A stretch of 64,000 nucleotides of DNA from Paenibacillus oenotherae (GTDB lineage: Bacteria > Bacillota > Bacilli > Paenibacillales > Paenibacillaceae): NCBI RefSeq assembly GCF_019443105.1, contig NZ_JAHZIJ010000010.1, positions 1-64,000 of the forward strand, written 5' to 3'. Shown here piece after piece: positions 1-8,571 of this stretch (within the stretch, counting starts at the first letter, position 1; each line of letters starts with the position of its first letter). A program made the translations under genes and the position numbers. Below the pieces are notes generated by a model. The model worked only from the letters and a program-made list of their open reading frames with translations, did no database searches and had not been told where the DNA came from.

Positions 1-325
1 TATTACCAATTTGGAAGTTGGTTGGCTGATACAGAACCCACCATTTGCTTCCTTCCGTCAAAGCTTCCTTGCTCGCTTGAATCGGAGAAGTTTGAATCGA
101 TTTGTACCCTGCAGCTGCGATAGCTGGAAGGTTGCTCGTAATATTATCAAAGGACCAGTTCCATGCATGGAAGATGACCCCATCCTTCGTATTTGCCGGG
201 AGACCATATTCCTCTCCTGCTGCTTGTACCGTGCTTTGCGGCACTACCGCTGACAAACTCAAAGCTTGCAGCAGCATAGCGGCAAACAGAACAATACTCC
301 ATGCTCTTGTTGCTTGTTTCTTCAT
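1..325 (-). CDS. Secreted alpha-amylase (GH13, AmyE-like), N-terminal part, runs off the window
   Basis: Reading the minus strand from the ATG at 325 gives an uninterrupted 108-residue frame that leaves the window at base 1. Residues 1-36 form a signal peptide (MKK start, hydrophobic core, VQA cleavage site). The next part contains VIFHAWNWSFDNI, AAAGYKSIQTSPIQ and KWWVLYQP, the start of the (beta/alpha)8 barrel of B. subtilis AmyE-type alpha-amylases, which cut internal alpha-1,4 bonds of starch outside the cell. An AAAGGAGAAA ribosome site lies 5 bases before the start. A consensus cre site and a 16-bp palindrome lie upstream, fitting carbon-source control. Only the first part is visible, so the catalytic residues cannot be checked. 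Confidence 0.88.
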   Translation of the reverse strand, partial: MKKQATRAWSIVLFAAMLLQALSLSAVVPQSTVQAAGEEYGLPANTKDGVIFHAWNWSFDNITSNLPAIAAAGYKSIQTSPIQASKEALTEGSKWWVLYQPTNFQIGN

Positions 326-413
326 ACTAATTTCTCCTTTGCTTAATGAATGAACGCTCATGAATCCTGCTGTAAAAGTCAATTGCTATCTTTAAACAAT
401 TCGCGAAACGAAA

Positions 414-427
414 TGTATCCGCTTTCA
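414..427 (-). promoter_or_regulatory. cre site (CcpA operator) upstream of the amylase gene
   Basis: On the minus strand the bases read TGAAAGCGGATACA, which fits the cre consensus TGNAANCGNWNNCA at every fixed position. It lies about 90 bp upstream of the amylase start and in the same orientation. In B. subtilis amyE is repressed through such a site, so the same role is inferred here. Confidence 0.65.
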
Positions 428-532
428 AAAATTGTTCGAAAAAAAAGACTTTTACCGGCTTTTTTCTGACTATCACCTCCGAAAAGTCGTTTATACATAT
501 TTTACTAAAAATTCCCTTTTACTAGGAGTAAA

Positions 533-548
533 ACGTTTGCACAAACGT
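533..548. promoter_or_regulatory. 16-bp inverted repeat, candidate repressor operator
   Basis: ACGTTTG-CA-CAAACGT is a perfect 7-bp inverted repeat with a 2-bp spacer. It resembles operators of LacI/GalR-family regulators and sits about 210 bp upstream of the amylase start, in the long amylase-kptA interval (326-747), which holds no gene. The regulator is not in the window. Confidence 0.4.
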
Positions 549-747
549 CAAAGTGATTGCATGAATATTATGTCATTCCATATTTACACTGTCAATTAAT
601 TGCTACTCACTGATGCATTAAAAAAATCTCATAATTCTCTCATTACATTCAGATTCATTATGCAGCCCGTGCAAAATGACCACAGGCTTCCATTTCTCAC
701 AAATAGAACCTCGAATGGCACAAGGGCCGTTCAAGGTTCTTAGGCAT

Positions 748-1296
748 TTATACTGGATTGATTACAAAAATGTACTGTGGGGAGACATAGTCAGCCAACC
801 AGATCGTATTGTTGCCCCTATAAAATTTCATTCCTTTCTTCCAGGCTTTTTCAGCATAAACACCCAGCAATACGGGCTTCGAATCCTTGCGCTTGCCGAC
901 CGTCATCGCCGTTTCTTTGTCAGCGGAGAGGTGTACATATTGCCTGCCCATAGGCTGCAATCCCGTCTTCACAATTTCCTCCAGCAGCGCTCTGGCGGTG
1001 CCATGATAAATCGTAGCAGGAGGGCACTCGGGAATCTTGCTAATTTTGTCCGGCACGGAATGACCGTATAAGGCTCTAATTTTACCACCCTCGATTTGAT
1101 GCCGCTTCTTGTCTGAAGCCTCAATCATCGCCGCTAAATCAGATTCACCCACAGCTCCCCACTGGTTGTCCATGCACAAAGCGTGCAGAAGCTGATCGAT
1201 CTCCACCCAGCCTTCCGGGTCCAGTTCCAGCTCATATTCCCACGGCGCATGTCTTAGTGCATAGGATACTTCTTTGCTTAGTCCGGAATAATCCAT
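748..1296 (-). CDS. kptA: RNA 2'-phosphotransferase KptA/Tpt1
   Basis: The 182-residue product begins MDYSGLSKEVSYALRHAP and continues with GWVEIDQLL, HSVPDKI, YHGTA and YVHLSADKETA. This is the KptA/Tpt1 layout: an N-terminal winged-helix part and a C-terminal ADP-ribosyltransferase-like part. The family uses NAD+ to remove a 2'-phosphate from RNA, giving ADP-ribose 1''-2'' cyclic phosphate. The role in bacteria, which lack tRNA splicing of the yeast kind, is not settled. I chose the ATG at 1296 because AAGGA stands just before it; the frame stays open 31 codons upstream from a TTG without a good ribosome site. The gene appears to stand alone. Confidence 0.9.
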   Translation of the reverse strand: MDYSGLSKEVSYALRHAPWEYELELDPEGWVEIDQLLHALCMDNQWGAVGESDLAAMIEASDKKRHQIEGGKIRALYGHSVPDKISKIPECPPATIYHGTARALLEEIVKTGLQPMGRQYVHLSADKETAMTVGKRKDSKPVLLGVYAEKAWKKGMKFYRGNNTIWLADYVSPQYIFVINPV

Positions 1297-1563
1297 ATTT
1301 TGTTCCTTCTTTCTAAATTTTCTAACGGATATCGGGTTTAAGTGATTCGGAATGAAAATCTTCTGCAGTATTCTCATATACAATATCAATGTTAATTCTG
1401 CCTGGGAAGTCCTCGGAGTTGTGGATGTGATGTTCTTCTTTAATGAAGTAACCCGATTGCCCTCATTCCAACTAAAATCCTATAAACCCGGTAGGCCATG
1501 CGAACCATCGAGCACTTCAAACTCGCTAGATTAGGAAGCAGATAGGGAAGGAAGTCAAGGAAG
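1297..1563. other. Intergenic stretch without a supported gene
   Basis: Apart from the kptA ribosome site I see no gene. The frame upstream of kptA stays open to about 1485 with protein-like sequence, but it has no start with a ribosome site and is closed by a stop, so it may be a decayed fragment. Confidence 0.4.
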
Positions 1564-1623
1564 CCTGCACAAGTGCAGGAATTTCAGTTAAAAATGCCGT
1601 AGATAGCAAAATACCTGCGCGAA
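1564..1623. repeat. Palindromic repeat cluster 1, left part
   Basis: CCTGCACAAGTGCAGG at 1564-1579 is a perfect hairpin of the CCTGC...GCAGG repeat family. The bases at 1614-1623 (CCTGCGCGAA) are the left half of a second hairpin whose right half (CGAATGCAGG, 3271-3280) lies beyond the insertion sequence. Confidence 0.75.
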
Positions 1624-3270
1624 AAGTCGATTTCATAATGATGTTTGTTTAGAAGCAGAGCTTCGCTAACAGGTGATTTGCTAATTTTAAAAATTTACAC
1701 AGCTTGCTTTTTTGCAGCACGGATATTTTGGTTTAAACGATCTAATCCGAGTTTGCAGACGTTGTACACCAGACAACTTAAATCGAGGTCGACCAAAGCA
1801 CGCTTCTTTCTCTTTCGTGAGGAGCCCATTTCAAAGTAAAGTTTCAAATAGGCAAAGACACGCTCCACTGCAGTCCGTTGCTTAAAGAGCTCGGCGAACT
1901 TGGCGCTACCCCGACCGGGGGCCGTGTATTTCCGTACATTCTCTGCCATTTTCTTTTTAACCACCTTCTGACAACCTTGCCCTTGAAATGGACAACTCGC
2001 GCACTCCTTAGGCAACGTCCATTTTATCGTGTCGCGTTTCGCATCGTAACTGTCGTAACGGTAGGAGTGCCCTTGCTGACACTGTGGACGAAAATGCTTA
2101 TCCATTCCTGCTGGCAACTCGCAGCGGTGAATGAGTGGGATGAGCCCGAATGCGCCTACGTCTCGAATCTGCTTGTACACCGGCTCGCCATCATAGCCTT
2201 TGTCCGCCAAGATATGCTTCACTTGCAGAGACGGAAACCGCTCTTTTAACCGTTTCAGTAGCACAATTGCTGGTCGCTGGTCACTCACATGACCCGAGCA
2301 GTTCACGCTTGTCACAATGTACTGACTTGCCGTGTCGACGAGCAGATTGACCTTATAACCGTACCAGAATTTCGTGTGCCGCTTTCCTCGGTGATCTCCC
2401 TTAGCCCCAACGCTGGCCCACTGAGGCAGATCGGCTATAAGTTCGTCGTAGCTGGCTGGCAGCATATTCGCAATCTCTCGCTCAAACAAGCTCAGTGAAG
2501 CCTCATACGCCTCCATCTGCTGGCGCCACGCCTCCTGTTCCGCTTTGGGCACACGACCGCGCTTGGCGCGTTTGGGCTTTAGGGGTTTGATGTTCTCCAG
2601 TGATCGGCATGATTCTTCGATGAGCAAAGCGGACGCTTCCCATTCAACGGTTGATGATTCTGCTTTCTCTGCCTTGGGTTTGTCGAGGTTCGGATTACGC
2701 TCGAAAGCTTCGATGTGTGAGGAATCCAACGCCAGCGTTTCTCCGGATAGAAAACCTTCCGTAATCGCCTGATCGACGATGAAATCCTGAATCTCTGCCA
2801 GAATATTTGTACGTTCAAGCTTGGTGATGAGGCGGGAAAAGGACGCTTCACTCGGAATCGGCTCGGAATCGGTAAAGCGGCAACAGGCTCGGAATTCCAC
2901 ATCCTTTCGCAGACGGTATATCAAATCTTTGGTGAAGCGAATGTGCTCCATTTTGCCAATGAACAAGGCGTAAATCATGGCACGAACATTCAAACGTTCC
3001 GGTCGTCCAAGTGGACTCCGTTTATTGATGGCGAGAAGGATTCGACTCATAGGTAACTCTTCTAAAACAACCGAATACTTCGATTCTGCCGACATTTTCA
3101 TTAACTCATCGAAGGAAAATAAGCTTTGCTGTTGAATATGATACAAGGGAGTTCCTTCTTTCTCGCGTATTGGTGGGTAACCTAAACTTCGAGAATATGG
3201 GGAGGTACTCCTTTTTTTGTTGTCCTGAAACCCTGTTAGTATAAGGGGTTCTGTATTATGAAATCGACTT
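1624..3270 (-). mobile_element. IS1182-like insertion sequence, complete (1647 bp)
   Basis: The element is bounded by perfect 16-bp terminal inverted repeats (AAGTCGATTTCATAAT at 1624-1639 and its complement at 3255-3270) and flanked by the direct repeat CGAA (1620-1623 and 3271-3274), read as the target duplication. It carries one transposase gene. Removing the element and one CGAA restores CCTGCG-CGAA-TGCAGG, a hairpin of the local repeat family, so insertion was in its loop. Intact ends and duplication suggest a fairly recent event. Confidence 0.88.
1695..3146 (-). CDS. IS1182-family DDE transposase
   Basis: The product of 483 residues has the IS1182 pattern: an N-terminal region (SPLGRPERLNVRAMIYALFIGK), LALDSSHIEAF with the first catalytic Asp, HILADKGYDG with the second, a Cys cluster (CASCPFQGQGC), and QRTAVERVFAYLKLYF with the catalytic Glu. 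It cuts and joins the element ends in transposition. The frame stays open upstream into the flanking repeat, but the best start is TTG at 3146 (product MYHIQQQSLFSF) with GAAGGAA six bases before it. No frameshift is seen, so the enzyme may be active. Confidence 0.87.
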   Translation of the reverse strand: MYHIQQQSLFSFDELMKMSAESKYSVVLEELPMSRILLAINKRSPLGRPERLNVRAMIYALFIGKMEHIRFTKDLIYRLRKDVEFRACCRFTDSEPIPSEASFSRLITKLERTNILAEIQDFIVDQAITEGFLSGETLALDSSHIEAFERNPNLDKPKAEKAESSTVEWEASALLIEESCRSLENIKPLKPKRAKRGRVPKAEQEAWRQQMEAYEASLSLFEREIANMLPASYDELIADLPQWASVGAKGDHRGKRHTKFWYGYKVNLLVDTASQYIVTSVNCSGHVSDQRPAIVLLKRLKERFPSLQVKHILADKGYDGEPVYKQIRDVGAFGLIPLIHRCELPAGMDKHFRPQCQQGHSYRYDSYDAKRDTIKWTLPKECASCPFQGQGCQKVVKKKMAENVRKYTAPGRGSAKFAELFKQRTAVERVFAYLKLYFEMGSSRKRKKRALVDLDLSCLVYNVCKLGLDRLNQNIRAAKKQAV

Positions 3271-3460
3271 CGAATGCAGGAATAGGGGGCGGAATTAGCT
3301 GACAGAGGGGAAATCCGGCGAAATTCCTGCGCTTTGGCAGGCATTCGACCTTCAAGCAGGTCGGAACGAGCAAATTCCTGCGCTTTCGCAGGAATGATCT
3401 GCGATTACGGGATTGTTCCCCCCGGCAGGGGGTCTCCAGCCTCAGTTTCGCAGGATTCAT
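3271..3460. repeat. Palindromic repeat cluster 1, right part
   Basis: It holds the right half of the IS-split hairpin, then CCTGCGCTTTGGCAGG (3326-3341) and CCTGCGCTTTCGCAGG (3377-3392), and a weaker copy near 3446. The repeats are about 50 bp apart. They read open in several frames and so give false ORFs. Confidence 0.75.
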
Positions 3461-3760
3461 CATAAGAGGCAACAGCCCTCAAAAGACGCTGAAGCGTTCG
3501 AGCTCGAAATGGGCTTCAACGATCAAACGCACACTCCAGCTCGAACAAACGGCTTCTCCTCTCAAATCACATATCCGCTCGAACCGCCCCGCCTATGCCA
3601 CCCTAACCCGTACTCAAGCAGCATAAGAAACAGCAAAAAGAGAGAAAGCCGGATAACCCCGACCTTCCCTCAACCAAACTGCCACTCCAGTATCATTGAA
3701 CATCCCCAAGCAGCTTCAACCGCTCAAAGAAGTCCAAATCCCGAGGCCGCAGCAGCAGCC
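3461..3760. other. Intergenic stretch, nothing recognised
   Basis: Three hundred bases downstream of mglC without a credible gene, RNA or clear terminator. The open frame on the plus strand has no ribosome site and its sequence is not protein-like. Confidence 0.4.
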
Positions 3761-4780
3761 TTATTTCTTCGCCAAATATTTGCGGATATCGAAGGCAACG
3801 GCGGCGACGATGATCAGCCCTTTAATAATCAGCTGCCAGTAAGGATTGACGCCGATATAGGTTAATCCGTAGTTGATTACGCCGAAGATCATAACACCGG
3901 CCATTACACCCGGCACCGTTCCGATCCCGCCTGCGGTTGACACACCGCCGACGACGCAAGCTGCAATCGCGTCCAGCTCATACATGTTGCCGTAGTTGTT
4001 CGTTGCTCCGCCGGTGCGCGCCGCTTCCAGTACGCCCGCCAGACCGTAGAGAGCGCCGGCGATGGAGTAAATATAGATCAGGTTGCGTCCGACACGAATG
4101 CCGGATACCTTCGCAGCCTGAATGTTGCCGCCGATGGCATACATGTTCTTGCCGAGCTGGGTTTTGTTGAAGATGACCCAGACAAGCGCTGCAACAGCAA
4201 TTGCAATAACGACAATATACGGGATCGAATACTTGCCGTCCAGCCCGAAGTAGCCGCTTCCAAGCTCGGTGAAGTCCTTCCGCAAGCCCCCGATGGGCTG
4301 CGATTGGTTCGGCTCTGTATCGAAGTAGATCGAGTTGACGCCATAGACGATAACCATCGTTCCCAATGTCGCGATGAACGGCGGCACACTTAATTTCGCC
4401 ACAATCACGCCGTTAATCAGACCTACAATCAAGCCTGCCAATATCGCCAGCGCGATCGGCACGATGATCGGCAGCTGCGGGAGATCAGGGAAAAATTTCT
4501 GCGGATATTCCGATAATTGCAGCATTGAAGCAGATATGACGGCCGTCAATCCGACGACCCGTCCGGCAGACAGGTCAACGCCGCCTGTAATCAGGATGAA
4601 AGCCGCACCAAGCGCAATAATAGCGCGTGTCGATGATTGCAGCAATATATCACGCAGCGTCGTTATCGCCAGAAAGCTCGGATCCGATAACGCAATGCCG
4701 ATAATCAGCACGACAAGAACAACGTAGATGGCATTTTGAGTCAAGAAATTTTTAATAGCATTTGTGTTTGAGGCATTCAT
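3761..4780 (-). CDS. mglC: Galactose/methyl-galactoside ABC transporter permease MglC
   Basis: This 339-residue membrane protein has about ten hydrophobic segments, FILITGGVDLSAG near residue 62, and the conserved loop SGIRVGRNLIYIYSIAGALYGLAG that faces the ATPase. This is the RbsC/MglC permease family of carbohydrate-uptake type-2 transporters, which form the membrane channel as a homodimer. It follows mglA with 19 bp between them and is the last gene of mglB-mglA-mglC. Substrate is inferred from the gene set and could also be another hexose. Confidence 0.88.
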   Translation of the reverse strand: MNASNTNAIKNFLTQNAIYVVLVVLIIGIALSDPSFLAITTLRDILLQSSTRAIIALGAAFILITGGVDLSAGRVVGLTAVISASMLQLSEYPQKFFPDLPQLPIIVPIALAILAGLIVGLINGVIVAKLSVPPFIATLGTMVIVYGVNSIYFDTEPNQSQPIGGLRKDFTELGSGYFGLDGKYSIPYIVVIAIAVAALVWVIFNKTQLGKNMYAIGGNIQAAKVSGIRVGRNLIYIYSIAGALYGLAGVLEAARTGGATNNYGNMYELDAIAACVVGGVSTAGGIGTVPGVMAGVMIFGVINYGLTYIGVNPYWQLIIKGLIIVAAVAFDIRKYLAKK

Positions 4781-4799
4781 ATCCGTGTTCCTCCTTCGT

Positions 4800-6317
4800 T
4801 CAGCGCTCGCGCTGTGCGGCTAACCGCATGATGTCTTCTTCCGTTGCAGTCCGGCCATCTACAACCCCCGATAACCGTCCCTCGCACATCACCATAATCC
4901 GGTCCGACATCCCAAGCAGCTCCGGCATTTCCGACGAAATCATAATGATGCTTTTGCCCTGCTTCGCCAGCTCTGCGATGATCGTATAAATCTCATATTT
5001 GGCGCCTACATCTATGCCCCGGGTCGGCTCATCCAGCATCAGAATATCCGGATCGGTCAGCAGCCATCTTGCCAGCAGCACCTTCTGCTGATTGCCGCCC
5101 GACAGGTTGCCGATCAACGTCTTGACAGACGGTGTTTTCACCCGAAACCGTTCAACATTATGCTCCGCATCAATCCGCGCCCTTCGCTCGTTCAGCAGCC
5201 CAATCCCATTCTGGTACTGGCTCAAGCTGGCGATAGAAGTATTCTCAAGCACCGATAGTACCGGGAAGATACCTGTCACCCGCCGTTCCTCCGTCAGCAG
5301 CGCAATGCCATGCTTCTTCGCAGCAACCGGTGACTTGATGCTGACCTTCTTCCCGTCCAGCTCAATGGCGCCGGACGCAATCGCCCTAAGCCCGAACAAC
5401 GCTTCGATCAATTCTGTCCGCTGTGCGCCCACAAGTCCTCCGACCCCAAGAATCTCCCCCTTGCGAAGCTCGAAGGATACCTCCTTGAACGAATGCTGTT
5501 GCGGTGAGGTCAGCTTCTCCACGCGAAGCTTCACCTCGCCCGGCACATTGCTTCTCTCCGGGAAGCGCTGCGTCAGGTCACGTCCTACCATCCGTGTAAT
5601 AATGATGTCTGTGGTCATCTCTTCAGCAGGCCATGTGCCGATCAGCTTGCCATCGCGCATAATCGTCACATCATCGGATATCCGCAATATCTCTTCCATC
5701 TTGTGCGAGATATAAATGATCGACACGCCGCGCGCCCGCAGCTTGTTAATGATCTTGAACAGCTGCTCCACTTCATTGCCCGTAAGGGAAGAAGTTGGCT
5801 CATCCATAACGATGACGCGCGCACGGTACGAGACAGCTTTGGCAATTTCTATCGATTGAACATTAGAGACCGAGAGCGTCCCTACCTTAACATGCGGATC
5901 TATCGTCATATCGAGCTCTGCGAGCAGCGCTTTCGTGTCCGCGAGCATTCTCTTCTCATCCACAAACTTAATCGGCCCTATCCCTTTAAGCGGGTACCGA
6001 CCTAACCACACATTATCCATCACATTGCGAAAAGGGATCGGATGAAGCTCCTGATGAATCATCGAGACGCCATGCGCCAGCGCATCCTCGGAGCTGGCAA
6101 TGCTGACCGTCTCGCCGTCCAGTACGATCTCTCCTCCATCAGGCTTATAGATGCCAAACAAGCATTTCATCAGCGTCGATTTGCCCGCACCGTTCTCGCC
6201 CATTAAGGCGTGAACAGTACCCGGCCGCACCTTCAAAGTGACATTGTCGAGCGCCTGCACACCTGGAAATGCTTTGGAAATGTGATTCATCTCAAGGATG
6301 AACGGATGGTTCGCCAT
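4800..6317 (-). CDS. mglA: Sugar ABC transporter ATP-binding protein MglA
   Basis: The 505-residue product carries two ABC domains, as usual for MglA/RbsA. The first has GENGAGKS (Walker A), the signature LSVSNVQS and VIVMDEPTS (Walker B). The second has a degenerate P-loop (GLVGAQRTE) but a good signature LSGGNQQK and LMLDEPTRGID. It hydrolyses ATP to drive sugar import through MglC. I chose ATG at 6317 with a GGGGG ribosome site; an in-frame TTG at 6344 lies inside the upstream hairpin and is less likely. Confidence 0.9.
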   Translation of the reverse strand: MANHPFILEMNHISKAFPGVQALDNVTLKVRPGTVHALMGENGAGKSTLMKCLFGIYKPDGGEIVLDGETVSIASSEDALAHGVSMIHQELHPIPFRNVMDNVWLGRYPLKGIGPIKFVDEKRMLADTKALLAELDMTIDPHVKVGTLSVSNVQSIEIAKAVSYRARVIVMDEPTSSLTGNEVEQLFKIINKLRARGVSIIYISHKMEEILRISDDVTIMRDGKLIGTWPAEEMTTDIIITRMVGRDLTQRFPERSNVPGEVKLRVEKLTSPQQHSFKEVSFELRKGEILGVGGLVGAQRTELIEALFGLRAIASGAIELDGKKVSIKSPVAAKKHGIALLTEERRVTGIFPVLSVLENTSIASLSQYQNGIGLLNERRARIDAEHNVERFRVKTPSVKTLIGNLSGGNQQKVLLARWLLTDPDILMLDEPTRGIDVGAKYEIYTIIAELAKQGKSIIMISSEMPELLGMSDRIMVMCEGRLSGVVDGRTATEEDIMRLAAQRER

Positions 6318-6342
6318 CGCTTTCGCCCCCCGTATATACAGC

Positions 6343-6384
6343 AAAAAGCAAGGGGCAATGCAAGCTATTGCTCCCTTGCTTTCC
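6343..6384 (-). terminator. Intercistronic hairpin between mglB and mglA
   Basis: On the minus strand AAAGCAAGGG-type arms (6345-6359 against 6367-6382, one bulge) form a long stem followed by TTTTT. It can act as a leaky terminator or as a 3' block to decay that raises the binding protein above the ATPase and permease, as is common in such operons. Confidence 0.65.
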
Positions 6385-6401
6385 GTTTGGAATAGTGATC
6401 C

Positions 6402-7439
6402 TTATTTCGCGTCGTTCATATTGTCCTTCGTAATTTTCTTATACTGAATCCATACATACTTGCCGTCTGTGATGTCATAGCCTGTGTTGTCCTTCGTCGG
6501 CGTCTCGCCTCTGGCCAGCACATTGGCGATTTCGAGCGTCGCTTTCCCTTGGTTCTTCGCATCGTTCAGCACAGTGCCGAGCAGTGTACCCTCTTCCAGC
6601 GCTTGAAGTGCAGGAGCCGTCGCGTCAACGCCAACTACCGGCATCACCTTATTGTCCTTGAAGTAGCCTGCGCTCTTCAGCGCCTCAACTGCGCCCAGCG
6701 CCATATCATCGTTGTTGGCAAGCACCGCTTCGATTTTGTCGCCATGCGCAGCGAGGAATGCAGCCATCTTCTCCTGGCCTTTAACACGGTCCCACATTGC
6801 AGTGTCTTCCGCCAGCTTCTCAACCTTAATGCCCGCATCCTCTATCGCCTTTACAGAGAACTTGGTGCGGAGCTCGGCATCCTGATGGCCTGGCTCGCCT
6901 TTGAGCATGACATATTGAAGAATGCCGTCGCCGTTCTTATCCATCGATTTGTTCGCGTTCCAGTTATCAACGAGTAGTTGGCCAGATAACGTTCCCGATT
7001 CCTCCGCTTTCGCGCCAACATAGTACACTTTATCCCATTTATCCATATCATCTGCAAGCGGTTGGCGGTTCAAGAATACCACCGGAATATCTGCTGCCTT
7101 CGCCTTGTCGATAATAACGCCCGCTGCTGTCCGGTCAACCGGATTGATCGCCAGCGCCTTAACCTTCTTATTAATAAACAGATCCACCTTATCGTTCTGT
7201 GTCGGTTGTGAATTCTGGCTGTCTACGATGTCGGCTTTTGCTTTGCCTGATGCTGCATCAGTAATGGCGTTCCGTACTCCAGTCATGAACGTATCGTCGA
7301 ACTTGTAAATCGCCACACCGATAGTTGGTAAATCTCCATCCGATCCTCCGTTATTGCCCCCGTTGTCTTTGTTGGAACAACCCGCAGCCACTGCTGTAAG
7401 CATAATGCCTGTCAGAAGAATCGCCGTAAACTTTTTCAA
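6402..7439 (-). CDS. mglB: Galactose-type substrate-binding lipoprotein MglB
   Basis: The 345-residue product starts with a lipoprotein signal (MKKFTAILL ... AVAAGC, acylated Cys at 21) and a short Asn/Gly linker, then a type-1 periplasmic-binding fold with TIGVAIYKFDDTFM, VFLNRQP, EAVLANNDDMALGA and PVVGVDATAPAL. These match D-galactose/methyl-galactoside binding proteins. It captures sugar outside the membrane and delivers it to MglC-MglA. It is the first gene of mglBAC, with its own -10 box and a direct-repeat operator upstream. Confidence 0.9.
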   Translation of the reverse strand: MKKFTAILLTGIMLTAVAAGCSNKDNGGNNGGSDGDLPTIGVAIYKFDDTFMTGVRNAITDAASGKAKADIVDSQNSQPTQNDKVDLFINKKVKALAINPVDRTAAGVIIDKAKAADIPVVFLNRQPLADDMDKWDKVYYVGAKAEESGTLSGQLLVDNWNANKSMDKNGDGILQYVMLKGEPGHQDAELRTKFSVKAIEDAGIKVEKLAEDTAMWDRVKGQEKMAAFLAAHGDKIEAVLANNDDMALGAVEALKSAGYFKDNKVMPVVGVDATAPALQALEEGTLLGTVLNDAKNQGKATLEIANVLARGETPTKDNTGYDITDGKYVWIQYKKITKDNMNDAK

Positions 7440-7519
7440 TTAAAACCCTCCCTTAATGTTTCAATTACTCTACTCGCTCGCATTCACACTCGTGATGTCC
7501 GCTAAAGTAATTATGTCCC

Positions 7520-7525
7520 ATTATA
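7520..7525 (-). promoter_or_regulatory. -10 box of the mglB promoter
   Basis: TATAAT on the minus strand, about 80 bp upstream of the mglB start. No good -35 box stands 17 bp away; that place is taken by the proximal copy of the direct repeat at 7542-7558, the layout of promoters that need an activator. Confidence 0.6.
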
Positions 7526-7541
7526 CGTAGGATTCGAATTC

Positions 7542-7579
7542 AAAATTCTCACCACTTCTATTAAAATTCTCATCACTTC
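7542..7579 (-). promoter_or_regulatory. Direct-repeat operator, candidate YesN binding site
   Basis: Two 17-bp repeats, AAAATTCTCAYCACTTC on the plus strand, lie at 7542-7558 and 7563-7579, an offset of 21 bp or two helix turns. The proximal copy overlaps the -35 position of the mglB promoter and the distal copy overlaps the end of the sensor gene. AraC-type HTH regulators such as YesN typically bind direct repeats in this way; the link is inferred. Confidence 0.6.
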
Positions 7580-8571
7580 ACAAAAGGAAACAACAGCTTC
7601 TGATTATCCATCCAGAACATATTCTCTATATCTATCACCTTCGTAGGAATATCCACCCGCTCCGGAATCTCTTGGCCATCCATCGCTTCCGCCGCATGCT
7701 TGACGCCGAGATACCCCATACTGAACGGATTCTGCACAATTGTCCCATGCAGCTTACCGTCCTGCAGCAGCTCCAGCTGCTCCAGTGCGCTGTCGAACGC
7801 CACCATCTTAACAACCTGGCTCATTCCCCGCCGCTCTACCTCGCGCGCTGCGCCGATCGATGCCCCCCCGTTAAGCGCCACAATACCGTCAACCTCGCCC
7901 TTGTCCATCAGCACACCCGTTACCTCCTGGCAATATTCCGGACTCGACATGCAGTAGCGGTTATCCAGCACCTCAATGCCCGGCGCATGCTTGAACGCGT
8001 CCAGCAGTCCATGCACCCGCTGCTCCGTATTGCGGTCATCCTGCATAATGCTCAGAATGGCAACTTCTCCCCTGCCGTCCAGCAGCTCGATCATCTTCTT
8101 GCCGGCCTTCTGTCCGGCATCATAATTATTGCTCCCAATGAACGAGAGGACGTTATCGGACGTTAATTCCGTGTCGATCGCAATTACCGGAATACGGGCT
8201 TCGTCGATTACTTTGGACATCCCCGTATCATCGAGCGCAGCTACGATCAGCGCATCTGTTCCCTGCTTCAATGCGCTGCGAACCATCGCCAGCTGCCCCT
8301 CCACATCATCATCATTGTCCGGCGCAATAATCTGCAGCTGGACACCAAATTCCTTGGCCGCAGTCTCCGCGCCCTTCTGTACCGTATTCCAGAAATCACT
8401 ATCCTTCTGGCGCAGCATGAGCGTGACATCGCGGCTCTGGTCCTCCCCTTGAGGCGAATTCGACCGAAAGTAATTCATCGCCGAAGGGAAGATCAGCAGC
8501 AGCACAATAATAATCGCCGCAATTGCCGCCACCCCGGCAAAACCGTATCCCAGCTTGCCCGCGTATCTCAT
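7573..8571 (-). CDS. Membrane-anchored sugar-binding sensor protein (XylFII-like)
   Basis: This 332-residue protein has one membrane segment (about residues 9-30) and then a type-1 periplasmic-binding domain (DVTLMLRQKDSDFW, IVAALDDTG, VIAIDTELTSDNV, GIVALNGGASIGAA). It has no lipobox, so it stays anchored by the N-terminal helix. Its ATG overlaps the yesM stop (ATGA), so both are made together. By analogy with the XylFII-LytS-YesN three-component system of clostridia, it probably detects the sugar outside and passes the signal to YesM rather than feeding a transporter. Confidence 0.8.
   Translation of the reverse strand: MRYAGKLGYGFAGVAAIAAIIIVLLLIFPSAMNYFRSNSPQGEDQSRDVTLMLRQKDSDFWNTVQKGAETAAKEFGVQLQIIAPDNDDDVEGQLAMVRSALKQGTDALIVAALDDTGMSKVIDEARIPVIAIDTELTSDNVLSFIGSNNYDAGQKAGKKMIELLDGRGEVAILSIMQDDRNTEQRVHGLLDAFKHAPGIEVLDNRYCMSSPEYCQEVTGVLMDKGEVDGIVALNGGASIGAAREVERRGMSQVVKMVAFDSALEQLELLQDGKLHGTIVQNPFSMGYLGVKHAAEAMDGQEIPERVDIPTKVIDIENMFWMDNQKLLFPFVK

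Noticed and set aside
6318-6344. Nine-codon N-terminal extension of MglA from TTG 6344
   Set aside because: The TTG lies in the intercistronic hairpin and the ATG at 6317 has a better ribosome site.
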